The notes: generated by a model from the letters alone, not told the origin. A stretch of DNA of 64,000 nt from Selaginella moellendorffii (GCF_000143415.4 NW_003314264.1:388124-452123), one strand, 5' to 3'. Positions 9,734 through 20,982 are shown, counted from the first letter of the stretch. Made by a program: numbers and translations.

Positions 9734-11674
9734 CTAGTCTGTTCTAATGCGCTTTATGTCCGTGTCTGGGACACTGGCATCTCCCATCTGCCCCACCAAC
9801 ACCTGTACAAAACACGAACGAATAGTAAGATCAATTCAACTGAAAACCAGAGAGAGTCTCACAGCTTCATCTGGAACCACAGCATATCTCTCGGATGGCG
9901 ATATCCAATTTGCAACGCCACTTCCTGCCAGCCAACAAAAGAAGATGAAAAAGGAGAGGAGATCTCTAGCAAAGTACCGGTTACAGCCGGCTCCGGTGAT
10001 TTCTCCAGGCCCTCACAGGCCTTGCCGTCGGCACTGAGAGCTTGGATGCCTTTAGGTGCGCTTCTGCAACTCGTAGGTGCGATGTTGTAAGCGGCCGCCG
10101 GACTTTACAAAGGTTGTAAGCTCCTTACCTGTCCACAGCGTCTCCGTGTCCCAATTGCCCGCTTGTTCCTCGCCCCCAGGAATACACATTGTTCTTGTCA
10201 GTCACCGCGACGGTGTGTCTCCAACCACACGAGACTTGCACCACTCTCTGCAACCACAACGCTGGCGTCGGTTAGCACACCGAAAATGGATGCAGAGGTA
10301 CCTGGTGCTGTCCTGGAATGGAAATCAATTGCGGGCTGGTGTGATCATCAACATCCCCGCTACCAACTTGACCAAACTGCATGTGGCCACACTTTGCCTG
10401 GTCAGCCATTGCAACTAAGTGCTATGACTTGCCTTGTTCCACCCCCATCCGTAAAGCTTGCCCGCTTCCGTTAGAGCAACGGTGTGCCTCCAGCCTCCGG
10501 ACACCTACACGCAGCAGAAGCGCGTGCAATGAACGACATGTAACATGCTCGCCAACCTGTGTGATGTTGAACTCCGCCAGGGCTGCAACCTGGTGTGGTA
10601 AGAGATGGTCCGCATAGTCGCCATGCCCGAGCTGCCCATACTTGCTCCAGCCATACGTGTAGAGCTTGCCGGACTGGGACACGGCGATGGTGTGCCTCCA
10701 CCCGCACGCCACCATGCACATCTTTTCATCCTGTCACCACCAAGTCAGACCATATACAATGTGCATCAATCGGGCTCTAAGAAGAGAATGACCCCAACAG
10801 CGGGCACTTCAGCCGGTAGCATCCGATCGCCCCGATCGCCCAGGCCTAGATTTCCGTAGCGCCCCCACCCCCAGCCGTAGAGCTTGCCGCCATCGGTCAC
10901 AGCTGCCGTGTGCTCCGCCCCTGCTGCGAGCATCTTGACGGACACCCCCTGCGCGCATGCACATGCCCACGAACGTCAAGCAAAGGTATACGTATGACGG
11001 ACCTCGAAAGCTAGTAGCTTGTGCGGGACGAGCGAGTCGTCGGTATCTCCCAGCCCGAGCTGACCATTCTGGTTCCGGCCCCAGCTACGCAGGTAGACAG
11101 AGCGGTTGATAAAAGCACGAGCAGGAATGCACGAGAGGAAATGCACCTGTAGACTTCTCCATCCGCGGTCACCGCCAGGCAATGGCTGTCGCCGCAAGCG
11201 ATTTGCCTGATCTCGAGGCCCTGCAGCGCCTTGATTGGATGGGGTACGAAGAGATCGCTCGAGTTGCCATGGCCGAGCCTCCCAAAGTCGCCCCTGGTAT
11301 GTATGAGCCATGACAAGAAGACGAGTGAGAGGTGTGTGTGACGAGAGAGAACAAGACGGTAGCAGTACCAGCCCCAGCTGTAGATGGTGAGCCTGGTTGC
11401 AGAGTAGGCGGTGGTGTGATCCGCGCCGCACGCCACAAGCGAGATCTCGCAGTCGTTGAGCGCACCGATGATCCGCGGCAAGTGCCGATCCTCCGCATCT
11501 CCGTGACCCAGCTGCCCGTCCTCGCCCCGCCCAAACGAGCACACCACTTGGCCAGCTGCAGCCCACAGCGTGACAGTCTAGACACGAGAGATGCTTGCTT
11601 GCTTGCTTACACAGGAGGGCTACGGTGTGGCTGGCTCCAGCCGACACCAGCAGCACCTTGCGCTCCCCGGCCAT
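9734..11674 (-). CDS. UVR8: UV-B photoreceptor UVR8 (RCC1-type beta-propeller)
   Basis: About twelve exons with ~50-60-nt introns, start ATG at 11674 ('[20 protein letters not shown]'). Seven RCC1-type blades follow, including '[16 protein letters not shown]', '[15 protein letters not shown]', '[15 protein letters not shown]', '[17 protein letters not shown]', '[12 protein letters not shown]', '[10 protein letters not shown]' and '[11 protein letters not shown]'. The repeated GWRHT motifs supply the Trp/Arg cluster that absorbs UV-B and holds the dimer in Arabidopsis UVR8. The C-terminus keeps the COP1-binding VP element ('[10 protein letters not shown]') and ends '[12 protein letters not shown]', as in UVR8. 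It should act as a cytosolic/nuclear dimer that monomerises under UV-B and binds COP1. One intron (10377-10432) has a GC rather than GT donor. The next gene on the strand starts 111 bp after the stop. Confidence 0.95.
10377..10432 (-). other. GC-AG intron in UVR8
   Basis: The exon end '...tggaacaag' is followed by gcaagt, and the intron ends in gcag before tttggtcaag. Joining there restores the conserved 'GWGWNKFGQVG' of UVR8. No GT donor nearby keeps the frame. GC-AG introns are a small minority class handled by the normal spliceosome. Confidence 0.85.
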
Positions 11675-12366
11675 TCCAATCGCGCCGCCCTCGCCCTCGT
11701 TACAATCACTTGCTCCTCATTTCACGCTCGCTCGCTCGCTCGAGGAAGAGGAAGCTACTCGCCATCCATCCAGGGGCGTGCGCACAAGCATATACAAGCA
11801 GTCACGCCTTGACGCATTCACAGAGAAGAATGAAAATGTACCTCGTCATACAATGAAGAGCGCGAGCGGCCAAGGTCAGGGCTCGAGTGTGTGGCCAGTG
11901 GCCAGCCTGAGCCTTTTGGAAGCCCTTTTGTCGCTTTCACACGCTCCTCTCTCGCCCATGCTCAATGTATAATGTAGCAACGATATCTTTAATCCCCGCA
12001 GGTCGAGACGGCCGGACTTTTGTTTCCCCTGCTTCAATCGCAATCAGACGCATGGCAGGATTACCGTACCCTTTCCCCACGACTTTGCGCTTGATCCTGT
12101 GCTCGATTCGAGATCATCTCTATAGAGAGCTTTATATTTTATTTGATCTCTCCGCGACCCGCGACGAAGTTCTTCATCGCGCCGGAAGCTGAATCGTCCA
12201 TGCATGCATACATGCATGCCATGCAGGGCGCAGCACCACGTGACTGATCACTACTCCTCGCGAATCCAGTGCAAAAAACGCTATACAAGATAAAGGCTGT
12301 TACGTAAAGATTAAAAAACTCCACACACCCACTGCTGTTGCCTGCTGCTTGGTCCTCTTGTCATGT
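11675..12366. promoter_or_regulatory. Upstream region of UVR8 / 3' flank of FAS2
   Basis: About 690 bp lie between the UVR8 start and the FAS2 stop, both on the minus strand. There is no coding exon. Visible motifs are three RY-type elements (CATGCATG at 12199 and 12211, CATGCA at 12220), a perfect G-box CACGTG at 12237-12242, and gctc-type simple repeats near 11728. A G-box upstream of UVR8 would fit control by HY5-type bZIP factors, but at ~560 bp from the start codon this is only suggestive. Confidence 0.4.
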
Positions 12367-14119
12367 TCATGTTATAAATGGCTCTTGGCCTTGCGAAAGC
12401 GCTCCTTCCCCCACCGCCTTGCCTGCTAACGCAAAACTCATGAGACGAGGCCTTCCACTTTGAAATACACATACCTGTCACGGCCCGCCCAAGCTCCCCT
12501 TCCTCAAACTCCACCACAGTGCAGTAGCCATCCTGTGACGAGACAACCAGGAACTTGGCGTCATGAGACCTGCGGCGGGGGTGAGAGCCCGGTTGTAGGA
12601 GGGAACGAAGCCAGAAGAGTTTACCAGGCAAGATCGGTGATGGCACGGTAGTGAATGCCTCCTAGAAAGGCTGTCGGGTTGAGCATCTGCGTGTTATAGA
12701 TAGCAACAGAGTTGAGTGTCGCTATAGCAAAGACAAGCCGGTGCGGTAGATTGAAAACGCGGTTCTCTGAACAAAAGACAATGACATTATGAGATGATGG
12801 CACAAGAAACCAACCAGTGTTTCCCTCGAGAGCAAACTTGACGGGGCAGAAGGACGTGGCCACCACCGCTTTACTAGCTCCAGGGAAATGAAGAGCTGGC
12901 CTAGATATTGTTGCTGCAGGTCTCAGTGCGAAAATCCCAAGACACATGAATCTAAGTCACCTGGACAGGTCTCTCCTTGAAAAAGCGAATGCTGCGTTGA
13001 CGCTGCCCTTGTGCAGACCTGGAAACAAAAGGCAAAACATCAAAACAGGTCTAATGTGACAAACAGCAATTTCACCCGCAGGAACAAGTAAAAAGGAGCC
13101 GTCGGGGGACCATGCCAGCCTGCGGAAAAAGGATGGCATGCTCTCATCCGCGAACAAGTGGCATTTCTGCAAGGTAGCCAGGGAAGTCCAACATCTCATT
13201 ATCAAACCAACACGCCTACCTTGATGTCATCTCCGCTGCTGTCCCCAGTGGGAAATTCCGCTTTCGAAATAACACGTTGACAAGTAAACGCCTTTGTCCC
13301 CGGTGTTTGTGATCGGGAATATATCCTGCATGTCCTGTCCGAGCTCATGGACACCAGGTAGTAGCCAATCGGATCCCACGCAACCCCTTGTACGTAGTGT
13401 GCGTGATCCTTGATAACTTGCAGGGGTTCATCTGCAAGCAGCGGAGCTAGCAAACAACATAATCAAGCCTCAGTACGTACACTTGGTCATGTCCCAGACA
13501 ACGCAGGAGTTGTCCACAGATCCAGACGCAAGCATCAATCCATCGGCTGACCAGCCCAAGTCGTGCACGTCGTTCAAGTGGGACCTGGAGGCTCGCTCTG
13601 CATCACGTGATGAAAAAAAGCAAAGCCTACCGTAATGCCTTGACCACCTTCCAGACCGTAGCACCATCCTTGTTTTCTGTGAGCCTCCACAACGCGAGCT
13701 CTCCTTCTATAACGGATCTCCAGTTAGCAAAGGGAAAGAGTTACAAGGAAAGCTTACCGCCGGCACCGGAAGCAAGGGCGTCACCTGCGTAGGGAGTTAA
13801 CCGGAGAGAGATGGAGAGAAGAAAAAGGACCTAAGACCCACCAGAGGGTGAGAAGCGGACAGCATTGACAGCAGCTGAATGGTGCGACAAGCTCGCCTCA
13901 AATGTGACTTTGGTAAGAGCCTTGCCATCCACAGACGCGAGTAACCAGAGCTGCAAACAGGAAGCCGAGAGCTTGAGCGAGAGAGCAAAGAGAAATGACT
14001 GATACTTTGATATCCTTGTCGGCGCCACAAGTGGCGAGCAAACCAGAGACCGGGTGGAAGTCGGCAGAGAGCACTGGGTCACAGCCGTGCCAGGCAATCT
14101 GCACAGTGCCCGCCTTCAT
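12367..14119 (-). CDS. FAS2: CAF-1 subunit FASCIATA2 (p60-type WD40 protein)
   Basis: A spliced gene starting '[17 protein letters not shown]' at 14119. WD40 repeats run through '[20 protein letters not shown]', '[13 protein letters not shown]', '[20 protein letters not shown]', '[20 protein letters not shown]', '[19 protein letters not shown]', '[20 protein letters not shown]', '[18 protein letters not shown]' and '[20 protein letters not shown]'. These match the middle subunit of chromatin assembly factor 1, which deposits H3-H4 during replication and repair in the nucleus. After 'ELGRAVTG' the last exon adds only ~17 residues, so the long C-terminal tail of Arabidopsis FAS2 is not present in this model. 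The start codon is 66 bp after the BMS1 stop codon on the same strand, with an E2F-type site in that gap. Confidence 0.92.
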
Positions 14120-14158
14120 CTTGCAGACACCGAAAACCAAAAACCCTCGCTCTCTGCT

Positions 14159-14167
14159 GGCGGGAAA
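14159..14167 (-). promoter_or_regulatory. E2F-type site before FAS2
   Basis: On the coding strand the site reads TTTCCCGCC, a perfect E2F consensus. It lies about 40 bp upstream of the FAS2 ATG and inside the 66-bp gap behind BMS1. CAF-1 genes are S-phase genes, and FAS1 is an established E2F target in Arabidopsis. Binding here is inference. Confidence 0.6.
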
Positions 14168-14185
14168 TATAAGAGTATTTGTGGT

Positions 14186-17100
14186 TTACACGTTCCGCCT
14201 GGGCTTCTTGTTCAAAGGCCTTCCAGGAACGGCTTGGGACCTGTGTCGCTCGCGAATCTCTTCTCGCCTTCTTTTCTTGCTCTCTTCCTCCTCTTTTGCC
14301 TTTTGAGCAGTGTATGCCTCCTTCTTCTTTCGTTGTTCCAGCTTCCTTTTCTTTGCCTACAACCGAGACGTTGAACGTCTTGAAACTTGTGGGACGGTTA
14401 TAAGACTTACCTTGTCATTTTGAATGGTTGTGAGCTGTTGCACCAAAGACACAACCTTCCGCTCGTTTGGTTCTAGCACCACAGCACGCGCTGACTCCAA
14501 GACTGGTTTTTTACGTTTGGCTGAAAGCTTCGGCTTGGATTTGAAAGGGAGTGCAGCTTGCAGAGCCTTCGGAATTTGAAGTGGATTAAAACGTCGGGGT
14601 TGCCTCTCAGTCGGCTGCAACACATGTAAGGGCCACAGTACGAAAGATTATACCAACACTTACTCTGTAGAGAGAGTTTTTGTTTACGGGAACGGAAACA
14701 TTTTGCTCGCTTCGAAGTTCAGCAACCGTTTTCATACCCTTCCACACGGTATCTCGTGACTGCAGTAGCGTCGTCACTGGACTAAAAAACCGGGGAATAT
14801 CAACTTTCGTCCACGTCCGCAAAAACACGATGTCACTCATCAAAATCTTGTCTTCAAAGGTACACCTCACGGAACCTTCCTTGCCGCTTCCAGCTTTAAC
14901 CGCCTGGTTGAAACACCGTTACATTCTGGAACCAGCAAACTTAAATTTCTTACCTTCTTGATCTGGCCACGAATTCCACTTACAGTCCGCACGGAGGCAC
15001 CCTCAAACCGAGCGACTTCCAACTCCGATGTAAACATATCACGGATGAAGGCTGTTTTCTTGTAGATTTTGTAAGGATAACCAACGAGCTTCAGCTTCTT
15101 GACAATTTGCACGGACTGGTCCCATTCTAAGACAACTCCCGTCCCAGTTATACGAAATAATGGCTGCAATATGAAAGCACGAAGTAAAAATCAAGATTGT
15201 ATATGTATGTGTATGTATGTACCTGGGAGTTTGAGAGGTTCTGAAAGGTGACAATGCCAGTGTTTGGAGGCGCAAGGGGTCCCCAAAAGCTTGCAATACA
15301 GTGCATGTGTTCTGGTGTGTACTTCAGCATCCGATGACGTCCATTCCGGTCTTCAAGGGAATACACTGGTAGCGTCTGATATCGCCGCCACCCAGCAGAC
15401 ACAACCAAGGGATCCCGATTCTTCAACACCTTCTTGTGCCACCTATGTTTTTTCAATCGGACCTGCACGAATAGAAAACTTTAACTAAAGACTTAAAAGC
15501 GTTTCCCTTTACCTGCATAAACCCGGCGCTCTCTTCAGATTTGCTGATGCCGCCGACAAGAATTGGATGCCGAGCATCAAAATGATGCACGAGCTCATAA
15601 GGCATTCCGCGGAACTCTACTCTCAAGTACGTTCCCACAGAAAACCCCTCCATCTCTATACGTGTGGCGGCATCAATATCCTGCAGCTCCGCAGCGTTTC
15701 TTTGCTTTTGCAACTCCATATCTTCTTTCAGCTGCACATGATAAACTCAGTTAACACTACAATTCATACCTTAGGATACCGAACCTTGTCAAAGTAATCC
15801 TTTTCCTTCGGACCTTCCACCTCCTTGTTCTCCTCGTCTAAGCTCCCATCATATGTGCTTCGAAGTCAGGAAATGACACAATATCAATGCAGAAATGAAA
15901 CAGAAAAGGATATTTAGCATCAAATGCAGCTCTGAGAGCAAGTTTCTTCAGCCTCCGTTCAGCAGCCTCGTGATTTTCTGCGGCACCGTGTTGTTCACCA
16001 GTCTCCAAATCTTCAAAGTCGCCGTACACCGTACCATCTTCCTCCACCTCACCCTTTTGTCGTTGTGACGCCTTGTTCCAGTCACCCGTCACGAACCGGT
16101 CACGAATGGCTTCAATAACTTCTTGGTTATGCCAGTCGTCCACTTCTAATGTGAGCCTTGAACAATCCTCCAAGTCTATGTTCTGGGCATTAGCAGCTAC
16201 CGTGTCCTGAAGAGAGGAAAGCTTTAAGTCCAAAAAAAGAGAGATTAAAAACAGAGAAAGGAACCTTGGAAGCCTGCCGTTTTGGCTTAAACAGTTCCTC
16301 GTCGCTATCTGAGATATCTTCTTGGAAGTCTTTATCTTTTGATGAAGCCTCCACATGCCCATACACAACTTGCATCAGATTTACGTTGCTTTTGGATGCT
16401 CCAACGCGGCTCATCAAGCCTTGTTTCCATTGCAAAGCATTTCCCATCTCCACTGTTTAGCCACAGAAATCTTGTCAGCAGTCCCTACTTTGGATAACAA
16501 CGCTTACCATCTTCGTTCTCTTCATTTTCTTGTTCTTCTTCTCCTTCTTCTCCTTCTACTTCTCCTCCTTCTTCTTCTCCTTCTCCTTCTCCATGTACAA
16601 TACGTTCTTCGTCACCATTTCCCTCTCCTGTAATATCGTCTTCGCTACTATCCCCATTGTTCACGTCCTCAGGTCCCTGAATGACGCTACGTAAAACGTG
16701 GATTGGTCAAATTATGCAAAGCAAACCTCGGCGGCGCCCTCTTCATCGGCCTCATTTGGAAACATGACGCGTCTTCTCAGTCTCCCATCTTCTGAAACAG
16801 TAGCCATCGCATCATCTTTTTCAGGCCCAGATTCATCAGATTCATCCGCTTCCGAGTCAGAGGCGCTTTGAATGGCGCTACTTTTGAAAAATTGGATAAA
16901 GCTTTGCTGCAGCTTTTCATCAATTGAATACTTTGATTGTTGCAGTGACTTCACCATCGTCTCGCCTACGTCTCCATCTTTTCCTGGTGCCTTCACTCGT
17001 CAGTAAAGGAAGTAAAGGCATGGTTCTTACCTTGTGTTTTTTCTGCATTCTCACAGTTTTTAGAAAACTGCAGTTGATGGTCGCTAATGTTTATATAAAC

Positions 17101-18489
17101 AGCATCCTTATCGTACAGCATGTCTCCAACATCTGCCATGGGTGCGTACAAAAGCTTTTCCTTTTCGCGAAGGCCACGTTTCTTTGCTGCAGAAGGCAGA
17201 GGACATGGGTCCGGCAGTAGAGTAACAGCGGACATACTACAATCTCCAACACCAGCTATATGGACCTGCATCAAATAAATGTGTCAGTAAAAATTACTTT
17301 CCAGGCAAAACATTGACACCTTCATGGTTTTCTTCAAATTGGTTCCACGGAGATAGCCATAGATAGTTACATTCCTGTCGCACTTTGGATTCGCGTCAAC
17401 ATCTTCTGGGGCTGTAACATCTTCAAAACGGTCAGCAATCATGTAGGGGTGAGTAGTCCTCCACTGTAATGGCCGGAACTTCGCCACAGATATGAACCTC
17501 GCAAGATTATGGATCTCACGCTTGGAGTATCTACAAAGAGCAAAGCAAAACAAAACGTTCAGTGCTCCCCACTGAAAATGACGAAAAGAAAAAGACTAAC
17601 TTTCCATGAATAAGCCCTGAGAGGTAAAAGAGTTTCGCACCATCGTAAATCTCCGTCCAAAATCTGCTCTTCAACTGCTTTTTCGTCTTTCTCAACGCCT
17701 TGACATCCTTGAACTTGTCTAAGTGCGTCAACACGCCCATAACTTTTGGAAAGCCATGAACTTGTAGTAAGTTGAGAAACTCGAAGGTTTCCTGCATCAA
17801 ATAATGTTAGCCAGCCTAGGGGCTTGAACTCGCAGGCTCACCATCTCGAAACCATAGCTGCCATCGATGAGTAGCAGAACAAGGTCCGCAAACTTGGCAG
17901 CGTCGATCATCGCATTGAGATCGTTGGCACACTCGATAAACTGCAGACGCCGGTGTTTTCCTGCACCAAGACAAAGACACACCGTGAGCCGGAGTGGCGC
18001 GACGAAACGAGAGCAAAAGGCACACCAGCGATGATAGTGATCGGGCCACTGATGTTGGAGAGGCTGTGCTTGGTGTAGTGCTTGACGAGACACTGTACGA
18101 GCAAAGACTTTCCAACCTGGAGAAAGTATGAGCGAAGTGAGCGTGCAAAGTTATCAGAGTCACCTGTGGGGGGCCTTGCACCACAATGACGAATGGGGGC
18201 GGCTCGCCAGTGGCGCGGTCCAGGATTGGGACATGGAGCTTGCGCTGCTGCCGCTCCGCCGAGACCGCCTGCTGCCGCTTTGCTCTCACGGCAGATCGGA
18301 ATGTGAAGGCCTGGGAGAGGCAGCGGCATGTCAAGCAAGCGCGTAGCAATGCGTTCTACTGACCTTGGGATTGGACTGCTTGGTGGAGGGGCCGCGATCA
18401 TTCTTCTTCTTCTTGAGCTTGCTGCCAGCGGCAGACGCCCCCGCCCTGGATGCCCTGTGCTGCTTGTGCGCGGCCTCCTCGTCCGCCAT
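14186..18489 (-). CDS. BMS1: Ribosome biogenesis GTPase BMS1
   Basis: A large gene of about 19-20 short exons starting '[17 protein letters not shown]' at 18489. A basic N-terminus leads to '[14 protein letters not shown]', the GTP-binding start '[15 protein letters not shown]' (Walker A), '[14 protein letters not shown]' and '[13 protein letters not shown]'. Then follow '[15 protein letters not shown]' and '[20 protein letters not shown]' of the translation-factor-like core. The middle is acidic, with Glu runs encoded by gaa/gag repeats (16500-16620). The C-terminal RIBIOP domain follows, and the protein ends with a Lys/Arg-rich tail. BMS1 binds Rcl1 and drives early 40S ribosome assembly in the nucleolus. 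One intron is AT-AC (15855-15913). A telo-box lies just before the start codon, as is common for ribosome-related genes in plants. Confidence 0.93.
15855..15913 (-). other. U12-type AT-AC intron in BMS1
   Basis: On the coding strand the exon ending gatgctaa is followed by ATATCCTTTT, the minor-spliceosome 5' signal. A branch-like tttcctgactt follows, and the intron ends in gaagcAC 11-12 nt beyond the likely branch A. Joining there gives gat-gct-aaa-tat-gat-ggg-agc, 'DAKYDGS', in frame with both exons. No GT-AG pair in the interval restores the frame, and read-through meets a stop. Confidence 0.88.
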
Positions 18490-18559
18490 CCCCAAGTAAC
18501 CCTAAACCCTAAACCTCCTCCATTTTTTGTGTGTTGTGTGGTGTGGCTTGCTCGCGGCC
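18490..18559. promoter_or_regulatory. 70-bp bidirectional promoter with double telo-box
   Basis: Only 70 bp separate the divergent start codons of BMS1 (minus) and the NdhU-like gene (plus). The gap holds AACCCTAAACCCTAAACC (18498-18515), two overlapping telo-boxes. These are typical of plant promoters for ribosomal proteins and ribosome assembly factors, usually next to the start site. No TATA box is visible. Confidence 0.75.
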
Positions 18560-19375
18560 ATGGCGGTTGCCGGCTCGCTGCTGTGCACGCGATTGCTGCT
18601 GGTGAGGCGGAGGCGGATGTGCGCCATGGCAAGCGATGCGAGCGAGGCGATTGAAAGGGCCCCGGTGGACAAGAGCCTGGCAGCGCCGCCGCCCAGGACG
18701 AAAGATCCCCTGCTCACCATGACCAACTTCAAGAAGGTGCTGGCCAGCAAAGGTACAAACGCTTGCTACGTAGCGTGGAGCTTGAGCTTTGGCGCTTGTT
18801 AGGAACGCAGGGCCGATTACAGACGTGGACCACTATGCACGCCTCCAAGTCCCGTGGCAAGCACCCACGTCTCAGGTAACCGAGCCTTGCGTTCCGATAG
18901 CTAACTCGTGCATTGCCCGTTTCAGATTGCTGCTGCTTTCAAGGAGCGAGTGGACGAAGTGATGGCTCTCAAGGAAGACGGCTGGAGCGACGATGCAATT
19001 CGCGATCAGCTGCAACAGCTCCAGGTGAGCTACACGTCGTCGCTCACCAGCACTACACTCACACAATGCAGGGCTCGTGTTGTAGCAATCCTTTGACGTA
19101 TTAACCTCGGAGCGGCAGCGGAGGCTGTATGACTGGAGCATTCTCCAGGAGAAGAACAAGAACAAACGCTACGTCTGGCCTTACGAGGCGGACATCACCC
19201 AGAAGTACAGCCTCCCGGATCCACCTGTGGTATGCCAGCGTCCTCACTTTCCCGCCAGCTCTTTACAAATCGTGCAATGCAGGACGAGGAGGACATGGAT
19301 GCAATCAGAAAGGTGGGCTACTTCTTCCTGGGATGGTTCGTCCTTTCCATCTTCCTCGGTGTCTTTCTCCACTAG
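18560..19375 (+). CDS. NDHU: NdhU-like subunit of the chloroplast NDH complex (J-like membrane protein)
   Basis: Five exons. The N-terminus (MAVAGSLLCTRLLLVRRRRM) looks like a plastid transit peptide. 'DVDHYARLQVPWQAPTSQ', 'AAAFKERVDEVMALKEDGW' and 'SFDVLTSERQRRLYDWSILQ' form a degenerate J-domain without the HPD tripeptide. Next is 'KRYVWPYEADITQ' and then a single C-terminal membrane helix ('VGYFFLGWFVLSIFLGVFL') at the very end. This architecture matches NdhU, a thylakoid NDH subcomplex subunit needed for cyclic electron flow around photosystem I. Exon 4 begins at 19086 after gttgtag, chosen because it restores the J-domain helix 'FDVLTSERQRRLYDW'. If the family call is wrong, it is still a plastid J-like membrane protein. 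Its presence would imply a retained plastid NDH complex, a point worth checking against the plastome. Confidence 0.7.
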
Positions 19376-19433
19376 CTACGAATCGTGTAATCTTGTGTAT
19401 TTATCTATCTCGCCCCGACATGGAACTGGTAAC

Positions 19434-20982
19434 TTATGGTGCTCGCGTCAATACCTGGACACCGTCGCCTGTGACGAGCAGGGTGTGCTCGAACTGCGCA
19501 GAAAGGCTGCCGTCGACCGTCACCGCGGTCCAGTTGTCCGGCCAGATCAGGTCGTCCGGCTTCCCCATTGTCAGCATTGGCTCTGGAACAAGAGAGTCGG
19601 AGGATGAAACGAGATCAACGTGAGCACTCTCACCAATCGTGAACGTTTGACCAATCTGCATGCGACCAGGTTCATTATTTCCTGTAAAGCCAGGCACCAA
19701 CGCTTCGGTGTTAGAGCTGGATTGCGACACTCTCCTTCCTTACGGAAATGCAGGATGGAGGGAGCACAATGGAATATGGTGCCGATTCCATGCCCAACAA
19801 ATCGCTTCACCACCCCGTACTTGAACTTATCAGCAACATCACTGGTGGCGAGCGACAAAAGCAAGAGACAAAAAGGATGAAAACACGATAACAAAGCAAA
19901 AGAAAGGCCTCACTGGATGGTCCTCCCGATCTTTTTGAATTCCACGCCTGGGCCACAAACTGCGATTGCCTTGTCCAGGGCCTCGCGAGTCACCTGGCTA
20001 TGCACAAAACTCAGCAACCAGCCACACAAAAATTTCTCTTTCCTCCGCACCTCTACCAGCCGCTTGGCCTCGTCACTGACGGTGCCGCAAAGGAAAGTTG
20101 CGGATGTGTCCCCGTGATATCCCTGAAACAAAACCGTGTGAGATTGGCACCTCTGTGGCTTACATACATTCAGATAGACAGTCACGTCGATGTTTACAAT
20201 GTCGCCGTCCTGGTGTGGTCGAGGATTCTTACTTAGTCTGGGACTTAACTTGTGTTACCTGAAGCGGACGAGAATCGGGTATACCGTGGCAGATGCATTC
20301 GTTCACGGACGTGCACACGCTCTTCGGAAACCCACCGTATCCGAGAGGCGATGGATATGCACCCGCTTCAACAATCATCTTGTGCACTGCCTTGTCGATC
20401 TCGTCCGTCGTTACACCTGGCTGCACCACAATCAGGCAGTCAAAGCGCCGAAACACTTTGCGTTGGAGCCTTTCGTACCTTGATGAGGCTACCAGCAAAG
20501 TCGCGAACTCGGGCAGCTAGCTCCCCTGCGGCTCGCATTCTCGCCACACCACTCTCGTCGTGGACTTGCGGCTCCATGCTGAAAGCAGGCGCTGCGGCTG
20601 AACCAACATACGGTGGCCTGGGGATGTCTGCCGGAACGCTGAGCGGAGGGGACACTCTTCCAGGCTTCAACTTCAAGTGCTTGCCATGCGGCTGTTCGCC
20701 TTGCCTGGAGAAAACGAACCACACGGATGGATTACAAACAATGCGCTGCAACTTGCAACTTGCACCCAACCTTTTCTGGAGCAGCAGCTCTGCAAATCCC
20801 GATTTCTTCCTGGCATAAACCAACGTCCTTGCTGCAACCAATGATAGGCTTACTTGCGAGGAGCAACGGAAGACTCTAGCCTGCTCACCTGAGCCATGCG
20901 CTTGCCGTTCCGGGCTACAGGTTGCCCGCGGCCACGCTCTGCTGCCGCAATCCAGCAGAGGGCAACGCGACGACGATGCCAT
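19434..20982 (-). CDS. Organellar type I methionine aminopeptidase
   Basis: A spliced gene starting '[19 protein letters not shown]' at 20982, an organelle-targeting leader. After '[20 protein letters not shown]' and 'PPYVGS' the catalytic domain runs through '[19 protein letters not shown]', '[13 protein letters not shown]', '[20 protein letters not shown]' (two metal-binding Asp), '[20 protein letters not shown]' (His), 'EPMLTMG' (Glu) and 'QFEHTLLVT' (Glu). All five metal ligands of MetAP1 are present. It removes the initiator Met from proteins made in plastids and mitochondria, after deformylation. The leader fits MAP1B-1D rather than the cytosolic MAP1A, which carries zinc fingers. It converges with the NdhU-like gene, 58 bp apart. 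A CT-rich stretch lies just upstream. Confidence 0.9.
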
